Below are positions 24,223 to 35,580 of a stretch of 64,000 bases of DNA, piece after piece. The translations under genes were made by a program, and so were the position numbers. Every line of letters starts with the position of its first letter. Position 1 is the stretch's first letter. Source of the DNA: Panonychus citri (lineage: Eukaryota; Arthropoda; Arachnida; Trombidiformes; Tetranychidae); NCBI RefSeq assembly GCF_014898815.1, contig NW_026515429.1, forward strand, positions 26,432 to 90,431, written 5' to 3'. The notes beneath the pieces were generated by a model, which was not told the DNA's origin, searched no databases, and was given only the letters and a program-made list of their open reading frames with translations.

Positions 24223-24322
24223 CATGTATTCTCTATGGGGAATTTTGCATGTATTCTCTATGGGGAATTTTGCATGTATTCTCTATGGGGAATTTTACAT
24301 GTATTGTCTATGGGGGATTTTA
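24223..24322 (+). repeat. Four tandem 25-bp repeats upstream of the polymerase gene
   Basis: Unit CATGTATTCTCTATGGGGAATTTTG, written as CATGTATTCTCTA then TGGGGAATTTTG, repeats four times at exact 25-bp spacing. The first three are nearly identical and the fourth has a few changes. The array ends about 50 bp before the ATG at 24376, where a promoter or protein-binding array would be expected. No TATAAA was seen between array and ATG. Confidence 0.85.
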
Positions 24323-24375
24323 CATGTTAGTTTTTTTTTTCCTAATATTAACACTTTTCTTTATCACCAGTTAAC

Positions 24376-27300
24376 ATGGACTTAACACGAGCCTTCCAAA
24401 TTCTAAATGAGGAAATGGAGCAAGAATACGATGAAATCTGCAGAAGATTTGTGATTCCAGATAACCAAAATTGCGCTGATTCGATAAACCATGGACTTGA
24501 TGCTTGTATGGAATGTGATGAAGACGACGAGATATGTAAAAACTACTATGTTAAAAACGATGAAGAAGAACTAGATATGTATATGGAAAATCAAGACGAT
24601 GATGACATATGTATCAACTTAGGGATAGAAGGTGAAACAGAAGCAGAGGAGGTTAGTATGTTAGATTTATCAGCTACTGGTGTGATTAATGAAATAGCGA
24701 CAGGACAAATCCTTTCTCAATCAATTCAGAAGCAACCGGATGCTATTTATTATACTGATAACCATTCTAGCAGTTCTGGTTCTACATCTCTTGTACACTC
24801 TTGTGCTTCCAATGAACAATATGATGTCGGTCACTCATCTCAAGATATAGCGCAATCAACTCATCGCTCTTCATCGTCTTCTACTTCAAGCTCATGTTCA
24901 ACTTGCAACTCTTCACAGTCTTCGTCTTTCTCTTCAAGCTCATGTTCAACTTGCGATACATGTTCAACACCTCTTCACAGTCTTCGTCTTTCTCTTCAAG
25001 CTCATGTTCAACTTGATACATGTTCAACTTGCAACTCTTCACAGTCTTCGTCTTTCTCTTCAAGCTCATGTTCAACTTGCGATACATGTTCAACACAACT
25101 CTTCACAGTCTTCGTCTTTCTCTTCAAGCTCATGTTCAACTTGCGATACATGTTCAACTTGCAACTCTTCACAGTCTTCGTCTTTCTCTTCAAGCTCATG
25201 TTCAACTTGCGATACATGTTCAACTTGCAACTCTTCACAGTCTTCGTCTTTCTTCAAGCTCATATTCAACTTGCAACTCTTCACAGTCTTCGTCTTTCTG
25301 TTCAAGCTCATGTTCAACTTGATACATGTTCAACTTAACTCTTCACAGTCTTCGTCTTTCTCTTCAACACTCAAGACTTCCAGATCTAAACAAGATTTTT
25401 CTCAACAGGGAGGTGGTCAAGGTGATGATTCTATTCTTCATTCAAGACCAAGGGAAAGAGAAATAGAGTTTGAGATTGTAGATGAACAGCCATGGAGAAC
25501 AAATGCGAACTTCCATTCAATGACCAAACTTCTTCGCGCTAGGCTCAACAACAACTGCTCGTCCGGTGTTGATATTTCGCGCTTATCGCACGCAATAGAT
25601 ACAGCCTATGAAAGATTTGTTTCCAAACTGATAGAAGATGCCAATTCAAATGACAGGATCTTTATAACATTTCGTAATCCGCAAGAAAACCGTGAACTTT
25701 ATGTCTCATTCCTCAAGAAAAACTTCAATCCACAGGAGTTTCTTGATAGAGCCTATACTAGCACAATCAGCAGGAAATTTCCTAGATGATGGAGTTTTGA
25801 AATAAAAGTTCAAATAGTCAAGTCCATTTCAGGAGGAGCAAGGGCAAGGGTTTCGAAACTCTTATCAGGCGCTGAGAGAGCACAAAAGAGAAGTGTTTTC
25901 TTGATTACAAATGATGACTACAAGTGTGGATACATGGCTATTGCTGCTGGGAAAGCTTACGTCGATGAAGTTATATGTAAAGACAATAAACAATTCTGGG
26001 ATAGCTTAAGACGATCTAAAAATAAACAAGTTGCTCTAGCCGCAAATTTATTCATGAACATGCAAGTAGATGTTAGTTCACCATTGGACATACAGAAAAT
26101 TTCCGAGATTCAAAGCTTACTACCATCTTATCAAATTGTCGTTATTGATCAAAGACACAATTGAAACTGTTTTCCGGCACTGATGTTGAACATAAAATTG
26201 TTTTAGAATACAGCGAACCACCACACTTCAACCTCATCACATCAATAACTGGGTACATGGACTGTGACTATTTTTGTTTCAATTGTTGGGCTAAAACCAG
26301 CAAAGATACACATTATTGTAAAGGATCATGTAAAAAATGTCGTTCAGTTAAGGCATGTGTATTCATCCAAAGAATTACTTGCAGTGAGTGTAATGTTGAT
26401 TTGAATTCTCAACACTGCTTTGATCAGCATAAACAGAATGGTGTTTGTGGTCGCATTAGAAAATGTTTTACCTGCTGGGTTCAATATGACACAACAGCAG
26501 GTGATCATGTTTGTGATGTTTATACTTGCAATTTCTGTGATGTAGGCTACCGTGCAAGCCCACACTACTGTCATGTCAAACCAGCAAACCTCGAACATCT
26601 CATCGACGATGACGTAAAACCATGGATATTAATTTGTTATGACATAGAATCAATGCAGATCACCAAGACAGACAATACAAATATCCTGACACATCAGCCA
26701 AATTTGTTGATAAGCAGGACAATGTGCACATCATGTACTGATGAAAAAACTTTAGTAAGGAACCTTAGAGATTGTGAAATGTGTGGTGATGAAGAACATG
26801 TATGGTATGGAACAGAGTGTGTCGAACAATTTTGTAATTATCTCTATGATAAGATGCTTCCTCGAACTGCAGCTGAAGATGACTCAAGAACCGCCATCCA
26901 GATAAAGGTTATTGCACATAATCAAAGAGGATATGATGGTCATTTCATTATGCAAGACTTTTTCAAAAGGAAATTTTTACTAGTCCCAAATGTCATCATG
27001 TCTGGGTCAAAAATTCTTTACTCACAGATGGAGAATATAAAGTTCATTGACTCTTTGAGTTTGTTTATGCAGCCTCTTTCATCCCTCTGCAAATCCTTTA
27101 ACATCAAAGAAATGAAGAAGGGATATTTTCCACATAAGTTCAACACACCAGAAAATCAGCATTATGTTGGAGTGTTTCCAGCTATCGATTTTTATGACCC
27201 ACTCTCCCTCAAACCGACGCAGAAGGCTGAACTTGAAAAATGGTATTATGAGACTATAAAGACTGACCCAGTATTCAATTTTAAGACTGAGATTATTGAA

Positions 27301-29238
27301 TACTGCAGATCAGATGTCCTCATACTTCAAACAGCAATTATGCGTTTCATTGACTTGTTTAAATCGATCACTGGACTTAACCCAATAACTAGAAGTTTCA
27401 CGTTAGCTTCAGTAGCGATGGAGGTCTTTAGAGCTCGCATGCTTCCAGCATTTACCCTTGGAGTCACTCCTCTTTCAGGATATGCTGAGAGAAAACAGTC
27501 GACTAAAGGCGCTGCGTGGTTAGATTTAATGCAAAAAGATCTTCGAACAAAAATCAGAAGAGAATGGAGGCTTGGACCTTTTTACGCAGACGGATTTATT
27601 CCAAGTAATAATACTGTATTTGAATTTTGGGGATGTTATTACCATGGATGTCCTGCATGCTACCCGGATAGGTCAACGATAGTTACAATGAATGACGAAG
27701 AACTAACGGTTGAATCATTATACCAAAGAGTCTTGCTCAAAAAAGAATATTATCAGCATAGAGGTTATCTTCTTCATGAGATCTGGGAACACGAGTTTGA
27801 TGAGAGAGAAAGATATACCAGCTCTCGTATCTCATACTACAATCAGATAAAACAAGTAGGGTCAATAAATATCCGCGAAAGCTTTTATGGGGGTAGAACA
27901 AATAACATCAAGTTCTTTCATCAATGCAGTTCAGATGAAGTAATCAGATATTTAGATTTCACATCATTATATCCATTCGTCTTGCGTGAATATGACTATC
28001 CACTCGGACATCCTTTCCTCATCCAAGAAGATTTTCGAGATATCGGGAGTTACTTTGGATTCATCAAATGTAAAGTACTTCCACCTACCAAGCTAAACAT
28101 TGGGGTCCTGCCGATGAGAATATCCAAGAAGTTATTATTTCCCTTGTGTATGAAGTGTGCAGTCGAAAACATTCAAACATCATGCACACATTCACCTGAG
28201 GAGAGAGTTATGACAAGCACTTGGACTAGCATCGAACTCCAAGAAGCTGTTAAATATGGCTATAAAATCATGAAGATCTATCAAGTTCTCAATTATCGGA
28301 AGACTCCACATTCAGGTACACTTTTTTCAGAGTATGTAAAAATGTGGCTCAAAATAAAACAAGAGTCTAGTGATTGGCCTTCATGGGTTACCAATGAATT
28401 CGATAAACAAAAATACATCAATGACTACAAAGCAGCTGAAGGTGTTGAGTTGGATCCAAATTCTATCGAGAAGAATCCTGGAAGGCGAAGCATCGCAAAG
28501 CTTATGTTGAACAGTTTTTGGGGTAAACTAGCGCAAACTGCAAATTTACCGAAAACAAGCTTTGTAAGAAACTACGCTGATCTATGGGGTATCGTTTCTG
28601 ATGAGCAAAATGAGATTCTGGGTATGCATGAACCTTCTGAAGAAGTTATTATGCTGCAACATCGTTTTATTGAGTCAGCTAAGGAGAAAATTTCGCCTGG
28701 AAAGACTAATATTGCAGTCGCTAGTTTTGTCACAGCATACGCACGTAGAGAGCTTTTTCGTTTGATACAACGTATCGAGTCACATCGACAAGGTAGAGTT
28801 CTCTATTTTGACACCGATTCAGTTGTGTTTGTAGAGAAAACTGGTGATCCGAAAATTCAATGCGGAGACTATCTTGGTCAATTGACAGATGAGATTGAAC
28901 CTGGCTGGAAATGTAATCTTTTTGTTTCATTAGGCCCAAAAAACTATGCATACCAAGTCATAAACTCTCAAGAAGATACTAAAAGTATAATAAAAGTAAA
29001 AGGGATACGACTCACATCCAAGGCATTAGACATCATAACTACACAGAAACTTCTTGAAATGGCGCATTCTTACATAGGAGGTAACCAACAGACAGTTAAC
29101 ATAACACAAAGTAACATTGTATCCGACAAGTTTACACATACAGTTGAAACACGGAATTTTGAAAAAATCTACAGGGCAGTCTCCGAAAAAAGACGAATTA
29201 TTGGTAATGATACACGCCCTTTTGGCTATGTAGATTGA
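24376..29238 (+). pseudogene. Polinton DNA polymerase B with N-terminal extension, broken in the N-terminal half
   Basis: The polymerase core is one open frame, 26161-29238 (about 1025 codons, beginning without an ATG, so it is the continuation of an upstream frame). Seen: Cys/His-rich zinc-binding cluster (about residues 35-140), exonuclease motifs YDIES, HNQRGYDGHF and YCRSD, polymerase motif A DFTSLYP, motif B KLMLNSFWG, motif C FDTDS, and the GCYYHGC motif typical of selfish family-B polymerases. The upstream part has an acidic start (24376), a Ser/Cys minisatellite (24880-25372) that changes frame, a third segment to 25786, an in-frame TGA at 25787-25789, then readable coding to 26161, where a stop and one-base frame change occur. 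The role would be replication of the element. Catalytic motifs are intact but the N-terminal half is not continuously open. Confidence 0.9.
24880..25372 (+). repeat. Coding minisatellite in the polymerase N-terminal extension
   Basis: About eight units of roughly 46-66 bp, each with TTCACAGTCTTCGTCTTTCT and CTCATGTTCAACTTG. In the proper frame the units read Ser/Cys-rich (SSSSCSTCDTCSTCN). Several unit lengths are not multiples of three, so frame changes along the array and all three + frames are open through most of it. Confidence 0.88.
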
Positions 29239-29667
29239 TTTTTTAAAAACTCTAAATAAAAAAGAATAAAAATTATTATTTGCGTAAAACTTTATTTATA
29301 GAAAAGACTATCATCTATCTAAAAAAGTAAGATTACTGGTCAAGTTAGGATTCATATGCGTGTATTCAGATAGGTTTAACATGTATAATGAGGCGTGTCT
29401 TTGTTTCACAAAAGGCAGATGAGAGGGAAGAAAGGGCAGCGGCGAAGTATAAAAAAGTACAACCAAAGATTGAAAAGGGTGTTTCCATTATTAAAGAAAA
29501 CTGGTTTTACATCTATTTTTGCGCATGTTTGGAATTATTTCCATCAAGTGGTATAAAAGAAGAGTCTTTTCACAGTATTTTTATTTTCAGTCTAACTTTC
29601 CAACTAGTAACATCAATTTTTCCTTTTAAGTTTTGAAAAAACAACAAAAAGAAACTACATCATCGAA
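29239..29667. other. Spacer between polymerase and NADAR-like gene
   Basis: Contains an 82-codon frame at 29388-29636 that resembles nothing I know and is not called as a gene. A TATAAAAG motif lies at 29552-29559, 109 bp ahead of the next ATG. Confidence 0.5.
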
Positions 29668-30178
29668 ATGGATTTCTCAAAATTTTCAGTACCTGTCTCA
29701 AACACTAATGGTAAAGCTTCTGAAAAATACATCAGAAAGCCAACCCCATTTGTTAAAATAAGCTCAAGGTCAGGAGACTACACAAGATTCGCCTTAACAG
29801 ATACCTCGTTCAGGTTCAAAATTGACGAAAAATGGTACAACTCAATCATTGCTTACCTCGCTGCAAACAAGGATCTTAAAAAGATCGAATTTAATGATAT
29901 CCTCACTGCTTATTTAGCCAAGTTCCGGGGATGTTGGGAATTGAAACGACTATTAATTGCTACAGGTAACACTATTCTAATATATTGCGATGCAGAAGAT
30001 AAAACATTATCTTGTGGATTTGATCAAGATGACACAAATGCTGATATGCCACACAACTGGACAGGTAAAACCTTCTTGGATACGTTTTGATGCAATTAAG
30101 ATGTGAACTCAAGGAGGACTGGAAGGTAGAAAATCTGTCTGGAGATGGTAACGTCATCAAACGAAAAACCAATGAATA
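29668..30178 (+). pseudogene. NADAR-domain (YbiA-like) protein, frameshifted near its end
   Basis: The open part is 29668-30090 (140 aa). Residues about 85-140 resemble the NADAR/YbiA (DUF1768) fold: a KFRGCWELKRLLIATGNT segment (family K-F-x-x-x-x-x-L-x-x-x-L-L-A-T-G), then an acidic stretch and NWTGKTFLD (family N-x-L-G-K-x-L-M). The frame stops at 30088-30090, but a matching continuation is readable in another frame from about 30076 to 30178, so one base has probably been lost or gained. NADAR proteins act on NAD- and ADP-ribose-linked molecules, and some remove ADP-ribose from guanine. A role in countering host NAD-based defence is possible but is only inference. It sits between polymerase and packaging ATPase. 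Confidence 0.62.
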
Positions 30179-30188
30179 ATTTTCATAA

Positions 30189-30198
30189 TATATATAAA
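30189..30198 (+). promoter_or_regulatory. TATA-like motif ahead of the packaging ATPase
   Basis: TATATATAAA lies 71 bp before the ATG at 30260. Similar spacing is seen ahead of the penton-like and hexon-like genes. Confidence 0.4.
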
Positions 30199-30259
30199 GA
30201 ATAACAAAAAAGTTTTGATGTAACAACTTTCATTTATAAAATTATTCAATTAAAATAAA

Positions 30260-30896
30260 ATGGTTTCAGAAAATAACTCATTTTACTTTTATTCACCCTT
30301 TCACGTGTATGGTTGCAGGCCCAACATCAAGTGGGAAGACTGTAATTAAGTCTTTAATTGATAATCATAGATTCACATTTTCGAAACTTAAGTCAAATCC
30401 TAAGATTGTATGGTGTCATGGGCAAATGCAGGAAAGCTATAGTGAGAGCGACAGTATAATTGAATATCACGAAGGTTTGATTGAAGATCCTAGTAATTAT
30501 GATTTGATTGTTGTTGATGATCTTATGAATGAACTAGGAGGAGATAATAGACTTCTAAATTTATTTACTAAAGGTAGTCATCATCTCCACATAAGTGTTA
30601 TATTCATAGTACAAAACATTTTCCACCAGGGTAAACACATGCGCGGAATAAGCTTGAATTGTCAATACTTGGTACTGATGAAAAATCCTAGAGACAAATC
30701 ACAAATACACTGCTTAGCTAGACAAATATATCCAACCAAGAGCGCAAGACTGATAAAAGCGTATGAAGATGCAACTAAGCAACCATTCAGCTATTTAAAG
30801 ATTGATCTTACACCAAGAACTCCAGATCATTTGCGAGTTCAGACCAACATAGTTCGAAAGGAAGCCAAACATAACATCATCATTTATGAAATATGA
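30260..30896 (+). pseudogene. FtsK/HerA-type DNA packaging ATPase, frameshifted at the N-terminus
   Basis: The main frame, 30309-30896, encodes 195 aa with Walker A GPTSSGKT, Walker B DLIVVDDL and a following strand VIFIVQN, the A32-like packaging ATPase pattern of Polintons and adintoviruses. The first ATG of the gene is probably at 30260. That frame runs into the Walker A region but is out of phase with the main frame, and the change falls around 30296-30305. The ATPase would pump element DNA into a capsid. Length is a little short for the family (about 200-250 aa). The end overlaps the next start (30886) by 11 nt. Confidence 0.88.
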
Positions 30897-31525
30897 TTTC
30901 ACAAGAATTATCCGACTGTTTACCCATTATTCACCTCTACATGAAGTTGAAAGGGAAAAAGCTACGACAGGACTTTCTAGCAGACCAATTCAAACAGGAC
31001 TCAAAATATATAAAGCAATCCATGAGATCGTTATGAATGTTGTACACCAGAATCTACCTCTTCCTGATGACGTTAAACCAAAGTTACGAAGACACAAGCG
31101 CAATAGTTGATTTCATCCATGACAAAAATAAAAGAGACATAAAAAACATCTGATACAATCTGGTGGATATCTACACTATCTTATTCCTGCTGCTATACAA
31201 TTGATAGACACAATAATATCCAATGGAAGTAATAAAGAAAACTTACCAAATGAATGATACTGAGACCTCTCAATTACCAATGAAAGGTTCAGGAATTGTA
31301 ACAGCTAAAACTTCGAGTGATAAAATAAAATTGATTACTCATATAGCTTTGAAATTTGCATTACGTAATTATTATGACGCCAATAATAGGCTGTTATTCA
31401 ACGATAAGGTCATTGCTGATAGTGATTTAATTGATCTTTTAGGCTCCCTCACAAACCAGAGTAAACTTCCTAAATACATAAATGAATTTTATTTTACTAA
31501 AAATGTGATGTTGATTCTTCGCTGA
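30886..31525 (+). pseudogene. Putative core/minor virion protein region (pX-like), broken
   Basis: Two open pieces: 30886-31110 (74 aa, basic C-terminus, with QNLPLPDDVKPKL) and 31223-31525 (100 aa). Between them, around 31150-31255, another frame reads a glycine-led hydrophobic peptide (GGYLHYLIPAAIQL) resembling the membrane-active, pX/pVI-like peptides of adintoviruses. The pieces are probably one or two small virion genes with frameshifts near 31108 and 31255. Assignment rests on position between ATPase and integrase and on the short motif only. Confidence 0.45.
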
Positions 31526-31560
31526 TAAAAAATGATAAAATCAGAAGAAAACTCAAGCAT

Positions 31561-32891
31561 ATGGCAATTAGTAAAACTGATTATCCTCCTGATCAAATTT
31601 TCGAACCAATTGTGTTAACAGACATACAAAGAAATGGTGATTTCTATGTAAAGAAGTTGGAAGAAAACCTCAAACAAAAACCGAGGAAAAAACTACAAAA
31701 AACTCCGAACAAAAAAGCCAAAGCCAAAGCTGAACCTGAAGTTATTATCCAGCTGATAAACAATATAGGAAAAGAATATACAACCTCAGATCATATGGAA
31801 ATTGGACAATCCCAGGAAATACTTTCCAACATCTATTACCAACCGAATAATCCAGCAGGTTTTGCTTCGTCATTAAAACTTTTCAATGCCGCTAAGAAAG
31901 AGATTCCTAGTCTAACACATGAGCAGGTTAAGAGATGGTTAAAAAGTCAACTTACTTACACTCTACACGCGCAAGCTAGAAGAAAGTTCAAGAAACCCTA
32001 TTATCGTTAGCAAAATAGATGAACAATGGGAGGCTGATCTTGTTGAAATGCAAGAATTTTCACGCCAGAATAATGGCCAGAAATATATCTTAACAGTAAT
32101 TGACTGTTTCAGCAAATATGCTTGGGCGCGGGCACTTTCTAATAAATCAGCAAAGTCCATTTCGGATGCTTTCAAAGATATTCTATCTACACGAACACCT
32201 GCTGCTTTACGAACTGATAAGGGAAAGGAATTTATTAACAAAACATTTCAAGATCTTCTTTCATCAAAAAATATCAGATATTATTCATCGAACAATCCTG
32301 ATATAAAATGTGCTATAGTTGAACGATTTAATAGAACACTGAAAACTCGAATGTTTCGATATTTCACTTCAAAGGGACGAGAAAATTTATTGATGTATTA
32401 CATGAGCTAATGATTGCCTATAATGGAAGTTTGCATAGATCAATTGGCATGGCACCGAAAGATGTAAATGATGAAAACTCGAACTCCATTTTCGAAAAAC
32501 TTTATGGAAAAAATCATTACGAGAAATTTATCAGGAACACCCTCATACATAAGATTGATGTTGGATGAAGTGCGAATGAAGTATAAGTTAGGACCGTTTG
32601 AAAAGGATTCTACCGAATTGGAGTGATCATGTATACAAAATTTCATCGGTGGATAGAACAAATAAAAAAGCAATTTTCACACTAGATGGTTATGATGGAA
32701 CCAAAATAGAGAATAGAAAATTTTATGAGGAAGAGTTACAGAAAGTCCATGCAGAGGTACATCGTATTGAGAAAATATTGAAAAGACGATTATATAAAGG
32801 AAAGCCACAATACTTTGTTAAATGGTTAGGATATTCTGCAACTTACAATTCATGGATAGATGCACAAGCGATAACAACAATATCACAATAA
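31561..32891 (+). pseudogene. Polinton integrase (retroviral-type, with C-terminal chromodomain), broken
   Basis: Open pieces follow in order: 31561-32010, about 32011-32410, 32405-32567, then 32598-32891. The first has an N-terminal part rich in Lys, then YYQPNNPAGF and the WLKSQLTYTLH region typical before the core. The second holds the RNase-H-like core with D,D,E: Asp in WEADL (about 32036), Asp in LRTDKG (about 32215) and Glu in VERFNRTLK (about 32322). The last holds a chromodomain (RIEKILKRRLYKGKPQYFVK, then W-x-G-Y). The enzyme inserts Polintons with 6-bp duplications, matching the TATCTT seen here. Frame changes near 32005, 32405 and 32570-32620 make this copy defective as read. All catalytic residues are present. 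Confidence 0.9.
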
Positions 32892-33064
32892 TGAATGCTG
32901 AAATGTTTACGTTTACCATGCAAATTGTAACGCTTTTTTGTGTTGTTATTGCCTCACTTCTCAATCTTTCTCTTGGGATGGGAGATCAAAAGTTATGGCT
33001 GACTTTGCTTACAATGTCTCTAGGATGTATACTCCAACTCCAAATTCTCCAAAAAATTCCTTGA
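32891..33064 (+). CDS. Small two-helix membrane protein of the Polinton
   Basis: 57 codons from the ATG at 32891, right after the integrase stop. Two hydrophobic helices (about residues 8-28 and 35-52) are joined by a short loop with GMGDQK. Small hydrophobic proteins at this position are common in Polinton-like elements, but I cannot name a function. Confidence 0.5.
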   Translation: MNAEMFTFTMQIVTLFCVVIASLLNLSLGMGDQKLWLTLLTMSLGCILQLQILQKIP

Positions 33065-33089
33065 TGAGCCGTAATGCAAGTGAAAGTGA

Positions 33090-33096
33090 TATAAAG
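33090..33096 (+). promoter_or_regulatory. TATA-like motif ahead of the penton-like gene
   Basis: TATAAAG lies 52 bp before the ATG at 33142. Confidence 0.4.
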
Positions 33097-33141
33097 CGCT
33101 CAATAAATATTTGATCAATTAAATTTTTTGTTTTAAAGAAA

Positions 33142-33962
33142 ATGCCTAATTCGTTTTATGTTTCACTTCCTAGTAATGTCTTTACTTATGAAAAAATAAA
33201 ATTTCTGATTATATAACATATCTTCCTAAACCATTGAATTTGTCTGATGATTATCATGTTCTAACAGAGTTATCGTACACTAAAGTTGGTATAATGTTCA
33301 ACAAAACTCATTATTCACACTTCATGACACTAGATCAATCATTTTACAAAAACCGGGTATAGCTCCAGGTGGTATAAGAACATCCATGATTTGATAAAAG
33401 CTATTAACGATAAAATTGAGTTTTATTCGAACAAGATAAATACTTACAACCTAAATTAGTTCTAGATGAACACAGTCGAAAGGTGGAAATGAAATTTGGC
33501 CGTACTAGTGACGGAGTACCGATGCTAGTTTATTTAGGAAATGAATTAGAGGAAATGCTCGGTTTTCTAATGAAAACTCAATGAATATGTTGGATGAGAA
33601 TGTTTCTATCGTGCCATTAATAGGCGATAAATACATAAGATTGCAGAGTAAAAGCCCTGAAAGACTATTTGATATGAAGGAGAATTCATTCTTTAATGGT
33701 TTATAGTGATATTGTATCACATTCAATCGTTGGAAATACACAAGCTAATTTTTTACGATCTGCCAGGATAGACGATCGTGACGAATTCGGATCTGACATA
33801 AATTTAATCTTTCAAAAACCATATTATTTTCCTGTTAATTCAAATTTCATTGATAAAATAAGAATTAATATAAAGGATGATACAGGAAATCCTATAGAAT
33901 TTCAATTTGGAAGAGTTTCGGTGACTTTACACTTTAGAAAAACATGGAAAGCTATTATTTAG
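33142..33962 (+). pseudogene. Penton-like minor capsid protein, heavily frameshifted
   Basis: The start (Met-Pro-Asn-Ser-Phe-Tyr-Val, followed by SLPSN) is like the beginning of Polinton minor capsid proteins. The frame breaks near 33200 and continues in other frames through about 33355, 33480-33690 and then 33696-33962 (open, 88 aa). The last piece (VSHSIVGNTQANFLR... DDTGNPIEFQFGRVSVTLHF) is the most conserved and resembles the C-terminus of the family. At least four frame changes are needed. Identification as penton is from family resemblance and from its place just before pVI-like and hexon genes. Confidence 0.65.
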
Positions 33963-34285
33963 AACAAGCAGGTAATGGAACTGCAATTCAATCTTTCTCA
34001 GGAGTACGTTATCAACGAGGCGGTGGCTTTTTCAGTAGACTTTTTACTAGTAAGGTTTTACCAATATTACGTTATCTTGGAGACAAAGCCCTGGACACTG
34101 GAAAGGCTATTTTGAATGATGTCAAAACTTCTGCGACCAATAGAATCATCGATACTGTTCAAGAAGTAGCTCAAGAGGCTATAAAAAGAAAAGTGGGAAA
34201 TGAAGATGGTCAGTCCGGCTCAGGTATAAAAAGGAGAAAGTTGACAAAAAGATCTTACATAGCTGATTATAATTTTTTAAAATGA
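33944..34285 (+). CDS. pVI-like / core virion protein
   Basis: 113 aa, intact, overlapping the penton end by 19 nt and the hexon start by 4 nt (ATGA). It starts ESYYLEQAGNG, has a Gly-rich turn (YQRGGGFFSRLF), an amphipathic helical centre (about residues 35-90) and a basic tail (GSGIKRRKLTKR). This layout matches the small membrane-active/core proteins that follow the penton in adintoviruses. The tight overlaps suggest one late transcription unit with penton and hexon. Confidence 0.65.
   Translation: MESYYLEQAGNGTAIQSFSGVRYQRGGGFFSRLFTSKVLPILRYLGDKALDTGKAILNDVKTSATNRIIDTVQEVAQEAIKRKVGNEDGQSGSGIKRRKLTKRSYIADYNFLK
34225..34233 (+). promoter_or_regulatory. TATA-like motif ahead of the hexon-like gene
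   Basis: TATAAAAAG lies 57 bp before the hexon ATG at 34282, inside the coding end of the pVI-like gene. Confidence 0.4.
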
Positions 34286-35575
34286 CCACTCAAAGCAAAT
34301 ATTCGAAAGAAGCTGTCCTTTCTGAATTGGATCTTTTTACGATACCACCTGTTCAGAAATCTATTGAGAGAAGCTATGAAGTACAATACAGACCAATATC
34401 ATCTCTCGACTCTACAAAAATAATAGAGTTTTCAATTCCTACATCTAAGGATGAGTATATTCTTCTTCATGAAACATATTTTTATGTGAAAATTCAACTT
34501 AAAATCCGAAAAGCAGACGATTCTGCGTTAACTATTCAAGACTGGGAAACTGTAACACCAGTAAATAATTTACTTCATTCTATGATAAAACAAGTTGAGC
34601 TTGAAATTGGAGGGAAAGAGGTTACCATGTCTAATTCAACATACGCTTACCGAGCCTATATTGAAAACATGCTAGGCTTCTCCGCTGATGCTAAAAACTC
34701 GCACTTGTCGAGTTGTTTGTGGATGGAGAATGCAATAAGGAGACGATCATTTTTCACTCCGAGAAGTTTTGCAGATGGTAGCAGTAAAGAAGTTGATCTT
34801 TATGGACGGCTACATTTTGATATGACATTTCAAGGCAAGGCTATACTTGGAGGTAAAGATATTAAAGTAAGAATCCTTACACGATCCTTCATTCTTCATG
34901 CAATGAGGATAGAGTAAGCGATGTTGCAATGGTGATTAAAGATGCATGTCTATACGTGCATAAAATGAAGGCTACACCTCAATTAACAAACGCACACTCA
35001 AAAGCTCTGGCTATTGCGCCTGCATGTTACCCTATTTCAAGGGTTGATTTACGACAAGCCTCTATCCATGCAAACTCTCTTGATGCGGTTCTATAATATT
35101 ATAACTGGACAACTCCTCGAAGATTATTCTTATTAATGGTTAAAATACAGCATTTAATGGTTCTAAGTCTCAAGATCCATTCCACTTTGACCATTTTAAT
35201 GTTTCACATGCAGCTTGTTACGTTGATGGTGTTCAATTCCGACAAATGCGTATCAACCGACTTCAAAATCAATTATGTGTACGAGAGTACTCTGGCCTAT
35301 TTCAAGCAATGAATATGAACTCAACTGATACAACAGTAAATATTACTAGGAAGATTTCATGGGAGGAAAACAATTTCGCCTTTAACTTTGCACCAGACCT
35401 GTCACATGGACCTGGTATGACTGGACATATTAACCCTATTAAAAGAGGCTCGTTGAGAGTTCAATTGAGATTTTCTGAACCATTAAGAGAAACAATAACT
35501 GTACTTCTTTATTGCGAGTTTGACAATATTATTGAAATAGATTTAGAACGTAATGCTGTAACTGATTTCAAATAA
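34282..35575 (+). pseudogene. Major capsid protein (hexon-like, double jelly-roll), frameshifted
   Basis: The N-terminal 211 codons (34282-34917) are open: a start rich in Ser/Lys, IPPVQKSIE, the strand-rich block LHETYFYVKIQL, NNLLHSMIKQVELEIGG and YAYRAYIENMLGFS. These are the signature of the Polinton/adintovirus major capsid protein. The frame changes near 34890, the next piece runs to about 35095 (with YVHKMKATPQL), and 35246-35575 is open again, ending in a conserved C-terminal strand (LLYCEFDNIIEID). The total span (about 430 codons) is typical of the family. Breaks: about 34890 and at least one between 35090 and 35245. Confidence 0.85.
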
Positions 35576-35580
35576 AAGTA

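Noticed and set aside
24881..25317. Several long frames on both strands over 24.9-25.3 kb
   Set aside because: They are different readings of the same minisatellite. Only the Ser/Cys frame joins flanking coding sequence.
29388..29636. 82-codon frame between polymerase and NADAR-like gene
   Set aside because: No family features. The AT-driven C-terminal half is Phe-rich. Left as unassigned.
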